64,000 nucleotides of DNA, from contig CM066732.1 of NCBI GenBank assembly GCA_033961575.1, positions 68,424,687 through 68,488,686 of the forward strand, written 5' to 3'. The notes under the pieces are model-generated. The model searched no databases, was not told the origin of the DNA, and saw nothing but the letters and a program-made list of their open reading frames with translations. Numbering within the stretch: the first letter of the stretch is position 1; the number at the start of each line of letters is the position of its first letter. Source of the stretch: Aselliscus stoliczkanus (taxonomy: Eukaryota; Chordata; Mammalia; Chiroptera; Hipposideridae). This document shows positions 38,303 through 51,075 of this stretch, piece after piece. A program made the position numbers and the translations under genes.

Positions 38303-39310
38303 ATTTAGAAGTATGCTGTTTAATTTTCAAATACATGAAACTATCTTTCAGTTATTGATTTTTAAAGTAATTCCTTCATGGTCACAGAGCATACTTTGCA
38401 CTATTTGAATCACTTTGAATTTATTGAGCTTTGTTTTATGGCATAAAATATATCTTGATAAATGTCCTATGTATACTGAAAAGAGTGTGCATCCTGCTGT
38501 TGTTGGGTGAAGTGTCCTATAAATATCAATTTGATGAACTTGTTTAATAGTGTTGCTCAATTTTTTTAATCCTTACTGTTTTTTTTTTCTGTCTGTTCTC
38601 TCTAGTTTTGAGAAAGGAGTGTTGAAACCTGCAAGTAATATTGTAGATTTATCTATTTATCCTTTCAATTTTATCAATTTGTGTTTAAGTATTTTGACTC
38701 TTGTTTTATTTGATGCAGAAACATCTAGGATTGTATTTTGTTTGTGTTTTGATGAATTGATCCCCTGTCATTGTGCAATTATTTTCTTTATCCTTTGCTC
38801 TGAAATCTACTTTAATATTAATAGAACCATCCCTATTTTCTTCTGAAAGATATAGCATAGTACATCTCTTTTATTATTTTACTTTTAACTTTTTCTAATT
38901 GTATATTAAACATGGTATTGTGTAGGCAGAATGTAGTTGGGCCTTGCTTTTTATTACTTGTAATATGACAAGTTCTGTCTCTTAATCTGAATATTTAGCT
39001 CATTTAATTTGGTTTGATTATTGATAATCCTGGGTTTACATCTATCATTTTGCTCTCTCTTTGCTGTGTGTATCTATCTGTAAGAACTTTTTTTTCTCTT
39101 TTCTGCCTTATTTTGGACAAATTAAATATTTTTTACAATCCCATTTTATCTCTTTTGTTTGGTTATTCGTTGTGTTCTTTAAATGTTGCTTTAGAACTTA
39201 TGTACATCTTTAACTTATCACAATTTATCCTCAAGTGATATTATATTTATTTTACATTATGTTTAATATAAGAACCTCATAACTATATACTTCCAATTAT
39301 CTCTTCCCAG

Positions 39311-42299
39311 ACTTTGTGGTAATTTTGTTGAAGGAAAGGAAAATAAAAAGCAGTCTCTGATTTCCAGAAACTAATCTGATGTTTATAGCTAAGACTTGAT
39401 GTTATTACAAGCTGATTTAATGCTTACAACTAGATCATTTTGTTTTATTGAACACAACAATGTGACCGAATATATGAAGGTTACTCTGAGACCATGATAA
39501 AATGAGACAAAAACAAGGGCACTAGGCAATTCACAAAACACTAAATATCCCTCATTCTCACTAAATGACTTTATCAATTACAACTATATTCTCATATTGG
39601 TTGGCCCTCCTGCAGAAAAGATTTGAGATGCCCAACCATACAGTTGTCCCACTTTTAGACAGCATCTAATCAAGAGTGAGCTCCTGCTTCTTCAGTACGT
39701 TTCACATATTATCCAGGCAGAGCCTAAATGCTATAATATAATTCTTTAAACATCCTCTTACTAAGACACTCCACGGCTCCCAAAGCTGTGATCTCCATCA
39801 TTGCAACACATAATTAACTCAAGTTGTTTAACTGCAGATGCTTTCCTGGTGGGCATTTGTTGAAGGACATTTCCATTTCCATATATTTTCTTTTACATAT
39901 GTTATAAAACAAGATTATCCTGTGAGAATGTAGAATAAATTTTTAAAAATGCTTAAATGCTCTCTTTGAGAAATAAAAAGTACAATCATTTTGATCACCA
40001 TTTTGATATTATCTTATAAAATTGAGAAGGTAAACAGCCTATGATCTATACTTCTTGATAAATACTCAGTAGATTTATGTACTAGGTAACATCTTCAAAA
40101 TGCCCAAGCAATTCTGTTTATAATATGAAAAGGCTATAAGCAATTTGTTTCCATCAATAGGAAAATGGATAAATAAATCACAACACATTCATATAGTGAA
40201 CATTAATGAAATACAGTTGTATGCATCAAAATGCATACATTTCTTATTCAGTCAGAGAAGAAGATAACCAATATGATACCACTAACTATAAAGAGTCAAT
40301 CATACAAAACTGAACAGTATGTGGCTGGGCATATGTAGATTTGTACAAAAACTATACCCACCAATTATACACATGACGTTCTTGCAGGTGGTTTCCTGTG
40401 GCTGAAAAGAGAGAAAGAGTTGGAATCAATGATAAACAGAACTCAATAATATGGTTATTTTGCCATTTCCTGATACTTAACTTGGGTCGTGAATTAATGG
40501 TTTTTTATTATGTTTTTATCATGTACAAACTATATATGGCTGTCTATATATGAATAGTTTGTTATAGTAAAAGAAAAATATCCACTTGTACATGTTAATT
40601 AAATAAATAAAATTATCTAAATTTGAGAATAAGGAAAAAATGGCTGTGTAATCCTTAAAGACTAGACTAGGGCATTTTCTAACAAGGCTGCCTGAATGAG
40701 TGAAGCTGCCTCACACTTTGGAATAATGCAACTTTAAACTCTTGATTGGGGAGTTATATAGTTTAAAATTCTATGAAACCAAATAAGTGTGATTTTTTTT
40801 TCTGTCTAGTAAAGACAGGATAACCCCAAAAGCTTTTAAAAAATCATTTGTTTGTAACTTACGTATCTCATTTCATTATTCCTTTTCTTCACTGCTTTAT
40901 AAAATGTTGGTCCTCAAATCTCTGAACTCACTTTGCAGCCTTCTGGTTCCCTCACTGAGTAAATGCAATTTTGATACATGTGTTGTATTTGTTTGAGCAT
41001 TATGGTTTTAACATTTTGAGAATTATAGCTCAGCCTAGTGGAAGTCCCACTGATATGTTGCATCACTAGACTGGAAAACTGCTCACGGTTCTAGGAAATC
41101 ACAAGTACAACTTGGAATCCTTGACCTCCCTGATCTGTGAATTCTTGCTGAGAGATGGCAGAATGACCTATTTTCAGAGCTGTCATATGTTAATGTATAA
41201 ATGACCTGAGGTGTTTTCCTTATAAAAATTAGAAAATAAACCTATAAATAATGACTGAAAGCTGGTGAAAGATGGTTAATGCCTCATTGTTCTGTTTATC
41301 TTTCAAGTAGGCGTCTGAAATATCCATCTGGCTTGGTCTTGGAGTTCGGGGTGGCAATTTTGCCTCCAGAGTAAGAACCTTGTCCATCTGGTTCTGGTTG
41401 GAACCTGTTTCTTTAATTTTGAAACTGGTGTACTGTCTGGGATGCCGCAGTTTCAATGTAACAATCAGTGAAAGCTTCAGAACCTGAAAGCAAGTAATGA
41501 AATTTCAGATGTCTTCCTGTTTCTTCTGTTTAAGGAATTTCATAGCTTGGGGAGCTTGGTATCAGAAAGTAAGTGGGGGAGAAAACATGTCTTTTAACTG
41601 AAGAAAGAAGAAAATATGTGTATATGAGTATTTCAGGGTAAGAAATTATACTTTATTAGAGGTCTGCCTATTTGAACGGTTTTTTGTTGTTGTTGTTTGT
41701 TTTTTGTTTTTGTTTTTGGTCCATTTAACCTCACCATTGTTGTTTTTATATCTTTCTGTTTCTATATTTTATTTCATGTATGGATAAAGTTGTAAAACGG
41801 AAGTTGCAAACCTTTTGTGGTTTTAGGCATTTTATCTATAAAAAAAAAGAGCGTTAGTTTTTGTTATATTAATATTAGTGTGAAATATTTTCCTAGGACA
41901 TAACAAATTAGATTATAAAGTTTAACTTTAAAGAAGCTCCTATTTTGATTGGCTAGTCAAGGATAAATGCTTATATAAATCAGATCAAAATGCTCATATA
42001 AATCTAATAGAATCTAATTTGAGTATTAAAAAAGACACTTTAAATATACCAGACTTTTCAGAAATATTCCTTCTCATAAAAACTGATAGCACAGTCACTA
42101 TTTTTGAATATTTTATATAAAATATAATAAAAGTATATATTTAAAATTTAAGGATTGGGTTTGTTTTTTCATAGAAAAACCTAGTTAATAATAAAGTCCT
42201 TGAACTTGTGATGTTATCAAGATGGCTAAATAGGAAGCCCCAGCCATCAGTTGCCCTTGGAAATACCATTTTACAGCTGAGAAATGGAGGGGAGATTCT
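39311..42299. other. no recognised gene; possible L1 relic at 40.1-40.5 kb
   Basis: 40100-40500 ('ccatcaataggaaaatggat', 'cttgcaggtggtttcctgtg') looks like an eroded plus-strand L1 3' segment. The rest is AT-rich and unassigned apart from the open frame at 41229-41456. Confidence 0.4.
41229..41456 (-). other. 75-codon open frame of unknown nature
   Basis: The minus-strand frame encodes a hydrophilic peptide, beginning MKLRHPRQYTSFKIKETGSN and containing LPPRTPRPSQMDISDAYL. Its composition (balanced charges, no runs) is more protein-like than neighbouring frames, and the local GC content is higher. It could be an exon, a processed-gene fragment or chance. I do not recognise a family, and no upstream frame, poly(A) or duplication confirms a retrocopy. 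Confidence 0.25.
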
Positions 42300-42665
42300 C
42301 CCACTGGCTTTAAAGTTGTTAAGATGACATACATGAGAACCATGTGGCTAAGACCTGAGGGCAGTTTCTGGGAGCTAAGAGTGACCCCTAAGCAACAGCC
42401 AGAAAGAAAATGGGACCTTAGTCCTATAGTAATAAGGAATTTAATCATACTAACAGCAGGCTGGATTCTCAAGGCCCCAAACTTCAGTTAAGATTATAGC
42501 GCTGGCCAACCAGACACCTTGATTTCAGCCTGGTAAGAATGACCAGGGAACCCAACTAAGTCATGCCTGGACTCCTGAGTCATGAAAACAGAAGTAATAA
42601 ATCTATGTTACTTTAAGATGGAAAGATAATAGTAATTCGTTATGCAGCAATAGAAAAACATACAA
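42300..42665 (+). repeat. MaLR/MLT-like LTR relic
   Basis: 'gggaccttagtcctatagta', 'acaccttgatttcagcctgg', 'aataaatctatgttacttta' and 'gcagcaatagaaaaacatac' appear in the order typical of an old mammalian MaLR LTR, including its AATAAA. Diverged, so boundaries are approximate. Confidence 0.6.
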
Positions 42666-42896
42666 TATAGATGCTATATCTTTCCTTTAAGTCATGTAAA
42701 TAAATATGTGTGACTGAAGGGAACCATACAGTAAATATTTGTGAGCTATATTGGTCTTATGTATAACAGATATAATAACCCTTCTCCTAATTTGTTGCAT
42801 GTCATAGAAAAACTTACTTCAGTTATAATTAATATGGATGATCAAGACTATAATAGAACCAATGATATTAAAGAAATACAAATGCGTATTGAGGAT

Positions 42897-42898
<2 letters not shown>

Positions 42899-42933
<35 letters not shown>
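42899..42933. repeat. (TG)n microsatellite
   Basis: About 17 TG units. Confidence 0.95.
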
Positions 42934-42936
<3 letters not shown>

Positions 42937-43585
42937 AATTAGTATTGTAGTTTCTGATTGTTAAAGAAAAAAGAGGCTAATATCCTAAGTCAAAATTTGT
43001 GGTTGTATCAGAAGGTGAAAGAAGATATTAAAATATCAATTTGCAGAAATACAGAGAGTGATAGGACATTTGAGGGAAAGTGAACTTGTTGTCTTTTAAT
43101 TTAAATACCTGCAAATAATGACAATGAAAAAAACAATGAAATGTGCTAAAATTTTGACAAATTTGGCTCTTTTTAGATTAGGTTATTCAAAAGAAAACTT
43201 AAATTTAATGAGTTCTTTATTTCCAATTGTTATATTACTGCAAGACTAGAATATTGTTTTCCCTTTGTTAAAATGACAAACTGATTTTGAAATCTGAAGT
43301 TTGCTCTAACGGAGAGCTAGTGTATAATCTGCCCTGGTATGAAAACTTTCTTATCATACTCTAATAACTTTATGCTTTTATGATGGATTTTTCTTGCCTG
43401 AAATTAATTTTAAAATGACAAACAAACAAATGATAGAATATTCTTACTCTTTAAACAGTTAAAAAATCCTTACAATTGTATTCTGCTATATTTTTAAATA
43501 AGCCATTGTCATTTTGAGTAATAGGTTGCCTGATCTGACAGAATAAGAATTAATTATGTGGGAACGGAGTAAACTGATAAGAAAA
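42934..43585. other. no recognisable feature
   Basis: AT-rich spacer. Confidence 0.4.
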
Positions 43586-43729
43586 AAGAAATATGTGGTG
43601 GTTATTTTTGTTTTTTTTTTTTAGAGGGCAGTGTCACTGGCCCTCATATGTGGGATCCGAACCAGGGTCGCTGGCGTCCCAAGCCAACTCTTAACCACTG
43701 CGCCACTCGGCCGGCCCAAGAAATATGTG
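43586..43729 (-). mobile_element. short tRNA-derived SINE, minus orientation, with 12-bp target-site duplication
   Basis: aagaaatatgtg is repeated at 43586-43597 and 43718-43729. The plus strand shows the T-run, 'gagggcagtgtcactggccc', the complement of the B-box ('gggatccgaaccagggtcgc') and the head complement 'gccactcggccggccc'. Confidence 0.92.
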
Positions 43730-44999
43730 TTTTTAAAAAACGTATTATAATTAGATTCTTAAAATTTAATATCTGATACATCTATAAAAAAGACTTTTTA
43801 TTCTTGATCTATACCTTTCGTTTTAGTAGACTATCATTTTGCAAGCCATAATAAAACATTTAAAAAATGATATCTTGTTCTTGCCAAACACGCAGGATTA
43901 AGAAAGGAATGTTTCCATCTAGTCTCTTTATTTTTAATGGCTGTATAGATATTTACAAATAAGAACTTGTCCTCCTTTGTACTATGAAGTAATTGGGCAC
44001 GTTGATTATAGAATCAAGGCCACTTTTGGAGTTTCATACCAGATAGTAGATTTGATTTAATGTGACTGACAAGCCTGCCATTGAAGTTTGGACTTCATGT
44101 GTAAATGCCTACCAAGGCCTTCCAGGAAACTAGCCTGTTAGCTGTTCTTTGAATTGCCAGGTCTCTGCTTTTAGATTAAGAAAGTTAAAAGATTTGAGTT
44201 GACTTCATGTGAAAGGAATGATCCCAAATTTATAGGTATAAATGAATTTCTTGGTTTTGCTGTGTATACTTAATAGTTTAGGCAAGAATGTGTTTGCCCC
44301 TGCTAAGATTGTTTTGGTCATCGGCACCTTACGTAAGGAGTAAACTGCCAAATTCAAGAAAATAGCCTGAAGATACATAATAGTTTAATGCTTAACCAGA
44401 CTGAAAAGTAAATTTGCATACCTATCAGTTCTTTTACAAAGGGCTACTTCAGGAGATTTTGCCATAGTTGCAAAACAGTTCTACATAAGTCATTAAGGTA
44501 ACATGGCATGGAATTGTGGAAAGTAAAGTAGGGGAAATTTGAAATATTTAGTAATATCTACCATCTCTTAAGTGTGTTCTCTATGTTAAGCTCAATGATT
44601 GGCACTTTAAATATTATGCTATATAATCTTCCGTACAATTTTTTGAAGTGAGTCTCATTCCCTCATCACAATGTTAAGCTGAGGTTGAATAAGTTTCAGT
44701 AACTTACCAGAGACCACACAAGTAATTGAGTTGTGAAGCCAGGAATCAAAACCAAGTCTGTGTTGCCTAGTCAGTGTTCCTCCCTTGAATATTTAGTGTA
44801 ACAGAATTCTCCATTTCTAGTGAAAACATTTTGGATATACAAATGACCAGTTATCCAGTTTACTTTCTTTTCTTCCCCTTTTTTGATGTATGTACATTTT
44901 TTAAAAACTAAGAGGTAGAACTTAAAGTGGAAGTAAACAACCAAATTAGATAAAATATGTGCTCTCTTCTGGAACTGCAGTCCAACAAGCATTTGAGGA
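43730..44999. other. no gene; MIR/L2-type relic at 44.53-44.79 kb
   Basis: 44530-44790 holds 'gttaagctcaatgattggca' and 'agtaacttaccagagaccac', an eroded version of a common ancient repeat. The remainder is unassigned. Confidence 0.45.
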
Positions 45000-46790
45000 A
45001 TCTGTAGATTGCTTTATGTAGTAGAGGGAATTTAACAATTTCATTCTTCTAATCCATGAGTGCAGAATATTTTTCCATTTATTTGTGCCTTCTTCAATTT
45101 CTTTCTTTAATGTCTTGTAGTTTTTAATATACGGGTCTTTTTGCCTTCTTGGTTAAATTTATTCCTAGATATTTTATTCCTTTTGGGATTGTTTTCTTAA
45201 TTTCTCTTTCTGAGAGTTCATTATTAGTGGATAGAAACATGACAAATTATTATGTATTGATTTCGTGTCCTGTAATTGCACTGAATTTATTTGCTCTAAG
45301 TTTTTTTGATGGAATCTTTAGGGTTTTCTATATGTAAAATTATGACATTTGCAAATAATGACAGTTTTAATTCTTTGTATCCAATGACCTCCATTTCTTT
45401 TTCTTTTTCGCACAATTGCTCTGGCTAGGACTTCCAGTACTATGTTCAATAAGTGTAGTAAGAGTGTCTTCTTCCTTATATCAGAAGAAAAGCTTTCAGC
45501 ATTCTACTGTTATGATGGTAGCTGTGGGATTCTCATATATGGCCAACCATAAGCATCTCATATAAAGCATCTTTTCTGACAACAATAGGATAAGACTAGA
45601 AATTAATTAAGTAAAGAAAACTGGAAATTTTACAAATATGTAGAGATTAAACAACATGCTACTGAACAACCAATGGATGAAAGGAGCAATCTAAAATACT
45701 TTGAGACAAGCAAAAATGGAAATGTAACATACCAAAATTTATGGTATGCATCACAAGCAGTCCAAAGAGAAAAGTTCATAGCAATAAATATCTATCTCAA
45801 GAAACTAGAAGTCTCAAATAAACAACTTAATTGTATACCTCAAATAATTATATAAAGAAAAGAACAAATGAAGCCCAAAGTTAATAGAAGAACAGAAATA
45901 AAGATTAGAGCATAAGAAAGTGAAATAGAGAGTAAATAGACAAGAGAGAATATTAATAAACTAAGAGCTAGTTCTTTGAAAAGATAAAGAAAATTGACAA
46001 ACCTTTAGCTAGTCTCACCAACAAAAAAAAGAGAGGGGACTAAAATAAATAAAATCAGAAATAAAAGAGGAAATGTTACAATTGATACCACAGAAATACA
46101 AAAGATCATAAGAGGCTACGTTGAACAAGTATAAACCAACAAATTGGACAAACAGAAAAAATAGATAAATTCCTAGAAACATACAACTTACCAAGACTGA
46201 ATAATGATAAAATAGAAAATCTGAACAGGCCAATTACTAGTAAGGAGATTGAATTAGTAATCAAAACCTCCCAACAAACAAAAGACCAGGACCAGATGGT
46301 TTCACTGATGAACTGTACTAAACATTCCCCAAAAAAAATCCATAGCAATCCTTCTCAAACTCTTTTAAAAATAGAAGAGGACGGAACTCTTCCAAACTGA
46401 TTTTACAAAGTAGCATTACCCTGATACCAAAACCAGACAAGGAGGCCACAAGGAAATTATAGATCAATATTCCTGATGAAAATAAATATAAACATCCTCA
46501 ACAAAATATTAGCAAACCAAATTCAACAGTATGTTAAAAGGCTCATACATCATGATCAAATGGAATTTATTCCAGGGATGCAGGAATGGTTCAACATTAG
46601 AAAATTTCAATGTGATACACCACATTAACAAAATAAAAGATAAAAATCATATGATAATCTCAAGAGATGCAGAAAAAGCATTTGACAAAAGTCAACGTCC
46701 ATTTATGATTAAAAACTCAACAAAGCAGGTATGGAGGAAATAAATGTACCTCAACATAATAAGAGCCATCTGTGATTTCCTATTTCTCAT
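45000..46790. mobile_element. L1 ORF2 fragment with internal inversion
   Basis: 45555-46790 reads on the plus strand as L1 ORF2 (polymerase N-terminal region, e.g. '[20 protein letters not shown]' near 46640). 45030-45555 reads on the minus strand as the immediately following part of ORF2 (the segment with 'ENPKDSIKKT' near 45320). The two meet head-to-head near 45555. Many stop codons. No 3'UTR or poly(A) remains at the low-coordinate end. Confidence 0.75.
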
Positions 46791-48084
46791 GTTCATTGAG
46801 GAAAAAAAGTTTTTCTATTTGTTTGTTTGTGAGGAAATCATTAGCCACAACTTCTGTCCCATGTAGGAGTCAGAGTGTTCAAACTTAAAGTGAAGTATTT
46901 CTCATGATAGCAGTTAGTGAAATCTACCAATTGTGGGGACATCTCCTTCCATGAAAGAATAGTTCTAAATTATCTCTGGCTTGTTGCCTGGACATGCATT
47001 AATAATTCCACTACAGAGGATCAACTCTTATAACACTACAATCCACATTGAATTTCATTAAGCACTTCCTTATTTCAGCTGTTATAACTTTTTTTAAATT
47101 ACCAGTTTGAGTGCACTTATGTGTTTTATTACCATAATAAGAATATGATAAACAGCTCAAATAGCCTCTTACGTTTTGGTTTTTTTGGGGGGCAGGGGGT
47201 GATTACATATATTTTTTTTTCTCACTAACCTGTGTAAGGTATTTCATAAGAAACCAATAATTTATAGTAGTACTGTAAATACACATAAATTATAGGTTTA
47301 AACATCATCAATGAATTTCCTTTCTCTTTTAAAATAAAAGTCAAATCAACTACCTTTCCCATCCCCCTCCATACTACATTTAGCTTTTCATACTGATTGT
47401 TTTTCTTGTTCTGAAATCCCACTATTGATGCTTTCTTTTTTCTGTCAGTCCTTGCAAATACTGATACTCTCATCCTTTTTACTTAAAGTTTTTTTCAAGT
47501 CTTAGCCCAAGTCTCAGTACATTAAGCATGTGTTCTTACAATGTAACTCACATAGCACAGGCCTTCCCTGATGATAATTATTATTACACTTTCTGTTTTC
47601 ACCCCTTAATTATTTGTATTTTTCATTAAAATGAGCTTCCTGAGGACAATGCAGATGTCTGCCTCAAGCCATTCAGCAGGATTTTGCAATTTGTGTGCTG
47701 AACAAAGGTTCACCACTCTTGGATGTTTTGGTAGGATCTATGTTCCACTCTTTACTAAACCATTTACTCTTTCTGTCATTTTCTACCCAGATGGAGTACA
47801 GTTTTGCAATAAATTATCAGGGTCTTTTAAAATTCTTGCAGAGGTCTTGCATATACAAATGGGCCCTTGCACTTGCTCTTTCTCTAGTATCTCTAGGATT
47901 GATTCAGTGCCTGACAAAGGTAAGACTTAAAAAAAAGTGTTAATTAATTGAATGGGTTAATTATGGTAGCACCTGATAAATAGTGTTTCTTCCATTCAGT
48001 AACAGTGTTTTAGCTTTATGCCATTTCAGGTCAGAAAGTAATTGATGTAGTTAGTTGTGAGAACAACAAATTTCAGAGCTTCTG
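46791..48084. other. no gene; weak L2/MIR patch
   Basis: 47540-47660 ('cacaggccttccctgatgat', 'atgagcttcctgaggacaat') resembles eroded L2/MIR sequence. Frames at 47631-47943 are not recognisable. Confidence 0.4.
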
Positions 48085-48300
48085 AGTTAATTATTTGAGT
48101 TCTACCATTTACCAAGTGTATAACCTGGGGAAGTTACTTAACCTCTCTAACTTTTAGTTCCTTCATCTGCTAAATGGATATAGTAATAGTGGTTATTTCA
48201 TAAAATGACCACAGGAATTAATTGAGCAAAAATGTATAAAGAACTTGAAACTGTGTGGCACATAAAAATGCTTGTTATTTAAGTTCTTATTACTATTTTT
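48085..48300 (+). repeat. MIR SINE relic
   Basis: 'aagttacttaacctctctaa', 'cttcatctgctaaatggata', 'tagtaatagtggttatttca' and 'gtgtggcacataaaaatgct' follow the MIR consensus order closely. Confidence 0.8.
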
Positions 48301-50149
48301 ACTGTCAGAAACAACCCTGTAAAATTCATTAATTACTTGGAGAGTATTGTTTATTGCATCTTTCATTTAATTACTCAAATTTCTTAAAGAAGAAATTTCC
48401 CTCTGATATCTGTTCTAGGAATAGTGTTGCTTCTGCTGAGAAATGGATTATTTGTAATTGATCATGTTCTCATCTTTGTATTACTGCTTGCCTATGCAAA
48501 GCTGAATCTGGACTCCACTTGCAGCAAATTAATAAGATATTTACAACATGTAGTTTATATACTAACTTACACAGGTCTTATTTATATTTTATTTTTAGAT
48601 TGTATTTTTGTTACCTCAAATTGATTTAGGAAATTAATATTTTATATCAAATAATCAATTACTAATATATTTTTTAAAAACAGGGACCCTAATTTTCTAT
48701 GTAATTTTCATCAAGTTTCTTAATTGTCCAGTATAGTTTTCAAATATATCCAGCCAGTAAAATGAAACCTTTCAAATGGGAAAATATGATAACATTTTGC
48801 ATGATATCCTGCATGCATGTAAAATCTTTGTATTATTTATTTTTAGAACATTATCACGTGATAAATCAGAATATTATATTGTAGTATTTACGTGCTGCCG
48901 TAAAATTTTTACTGTTATATTTCTTTATAATACACGTATAAGAAAAAATATTTTGTGGAAAATGGTTTTCTTAAACATTTTTAGCCTGAAGTGGGCTATA
49001 TTAAGAAAATAAAAATTTCCCTAAGAAAGTAAAACACACACACACAACCAAATAAACACAAAAATCCCTGCCTATTCTAAAGTCACAGTGAAAACCTTAA
49101 TATTTGATTCAAAACTGCTGTGCTTATCAGAGACATTAGTGGCCCCTGCAGATGCTGTTAAAACTATCTTTATATGAAGACTAGAATAATTACTATTTTC
49201 CTGGTTGTTAAAGTTATAACTTGCTTAGACTTCTTTAAACAATTTTTAATTGGCAATGATTTAAAAATATGTTAACACCATTCTGATACAATTGTGAATG
49301 GGAAACATGTGGTGCTTCTGTATTCTGAATTTAAAATTCCATTTCATTTTAATTGGGATAGAAAATTGAGCTTCTAAGAGATATATAATTGTGATTTTTT
49401 TCTATGTTATGATGTGACTCCAGAGTTAGCTTTGAGTATTATTTTTCCCTCTTTACAAAATCTTCTTAAGGTCAAATATTGCTGTGCCTTCATATTTTAA
49501 AACAATTTCTATAGAAATACTATACTAAATTGATATTAACAAGTTTTAAAGTAAATTTACCCATGAGACCTCTGAATCTTTTCAGAGTAGGTGTCTTAAC
49601 AAGTGAGGGTTATGAGCTTTATTCTTTCCTCCATTCTCTGATAAAAAATTCTCACACAAATACCCACAATCAATAGTAAAAATAACACTTTTAATGGCCT
49701 GTGTAATTGCAACCCAAGAAAAACTGCCTGAGGGAATAGCCTTGTGAATCTCTAATTTTTTTCTCCACACAAACCTTCTAAGGAAAAGGAAGTAAAGTCC
49801 CTGAAATGATTGTACAATCTCCCTGGTGCCTTCCTGAAGAAAAATGTCTTCAGGAGACATATTTAACCAAAGGGCAAATGACCAAAGAAGGAAACATTTG
49901 TGCTGTTAATCCCCTTTGCCAAAATAATCCCTGGGATTGGCCACCAGGAGATCTCTTCTCTAATTTAACTTCAATTGATTGATCACGTTGTTTTGTTACC
50001 AGAAGTTATATGACTTGCTCAATTCCATAAAGTTAGTTATCACTAGACTTAATTATTAAAATGTGATATTTTGTCAAGTTATTCTTTACCAAGTTGCTTT
50101 TCTCTTGCACAGCTGATGGCATTTGTCTTGCAAGGAGTGGGGACAAATA
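48301..50149. other. no recognisable feature
   Basis: AT-rich, single-copy-like. A short ACAC patch lies at 49034-49047. Confidence 0.4.
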
Positions 50150-51075
50150 TTCCAATTAGCCAAATTAATGGAATTCCTCAAAGCTTTGATTTTATACTTT
50201 TAACAATGACAAATTAGCGACATACTTTAAGCAGCCAAATGACAGAAACAGGCTTAAATTCTAAAATGGTTGCAATGATGAGCAGAATGATAGACTAACA
50301 GTTATTAATAAAGAGGCTATGACTATAGTCCAGTCTTGAGCATGACAGCAATCTCCCCCAGTAACAGAGAATGTGGGGATAGTTTGAAAAGGAAAGATTA
50401 GGTAAATGTTTGGGAAATAAAAACCAGAGGTTTTGGGATTGCACTTGAGGGAGAGGAAGGTCTTGAGAATGATTTTTATAGCTACTATCAGGTTTGAAAG
50501 AGTTAAACATAAGATGTGACCAAAAGTCCTTAACATATCTCTCAGCTAAACTTTACAAAGGCTCCTTTGTGGCTCTAGAATTGCCCTCTCACCCTGGCCT
50601 AACCACAGAGGACCTCTTTTTCTTAGAGCATTTATTTAGAAAACTTGTAAATTGTTTTCTCTGCCCCTTTGAGATATAAATCATTTAAAAAGCCTCTTGC
50701 CAGTTTACAAACCCAAGGCTGTCTTTCTCACAGACATAAGAACCTTCTCTTGGAAATGTAATCAAGGAACATGGAATCCCTGTGTCCTCCCTCTGTGTTT
50801 TTAGAGGGTGGGCCTTAACCGAGTGGGAAAACAGTGGCCCGATTCCTCCCCAGGGGTCTGGCAGGGCCGAAAACCTTTGATGCCCTTGGTACCTTTTGTG
50901 GGAGGAAAGGCAGGGCAGAGAATATGAAAGGGTACCAACCTTTATGCAAATCAGGCATGTAATCAGGGAGATCTGAAGTTGGGTCTGTAAGGACCCTCCC
51001 TTGCAGTACTCAATAGCTGCAGCCAACTCGGTGCCCAGGGCTCGGAGGCCGGCATGTCTTCAGCCCACATGCCAT
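50150..51075. repeat. unassigned, possibly an older LTR-like sequence beside the provirus
   Basis: Downstream of env in the proviral sense, this GC-richer segment ('ttggaaatgtaatcaaggaa', 'gtgtcctccctctgtgtttt', 'cctttgagatataaatcat') has the texture of an old class I LTR, but I cannot name it. A 113-codon minus-strand frame (50685-51026) has no recognisable domain. It shares no visible stretch with the LTR at 58.8-59.27 kb, so it is not the provirus's own 3' LTR. Confidence 0.3.

Larger units (their letters stand above)
32980..39310 (-). mobile_element. old L1 (L1M-like), minus orientation, repeatedly interrupted
   Basis: L1 pieces in one order and orientation: 3'UTR at 32980 ('tttaaagtgcacagtttggt'), ORF2 C-terminal region to 34390 and again 35071-35246, central ORF2 at 35.88-36.38 kb, an endonuclease-domain piece at 38.33-38.56 kb (minus-strand reading 'QIDIYRTLHPTTAGCTLF', 'HKTKLNKFK') and upstream sequence to about 39.31 kb. 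Four later insertions split it: MaLR LTR, SINE, solo LTR and the 1.9-kb L1 derivative. Confidence 0.8.

Noticed and set aside
50881..51075. 'tgccc' at 50881 and pyrimidine runs near 50994 as a possible 3' LTR edge and polypurine tract
   Set aside because: Sequence on either side shows no similarity to the 5' LTR, no 52-bp repeats, and no matching CA end next to a convincing polypurine tract.
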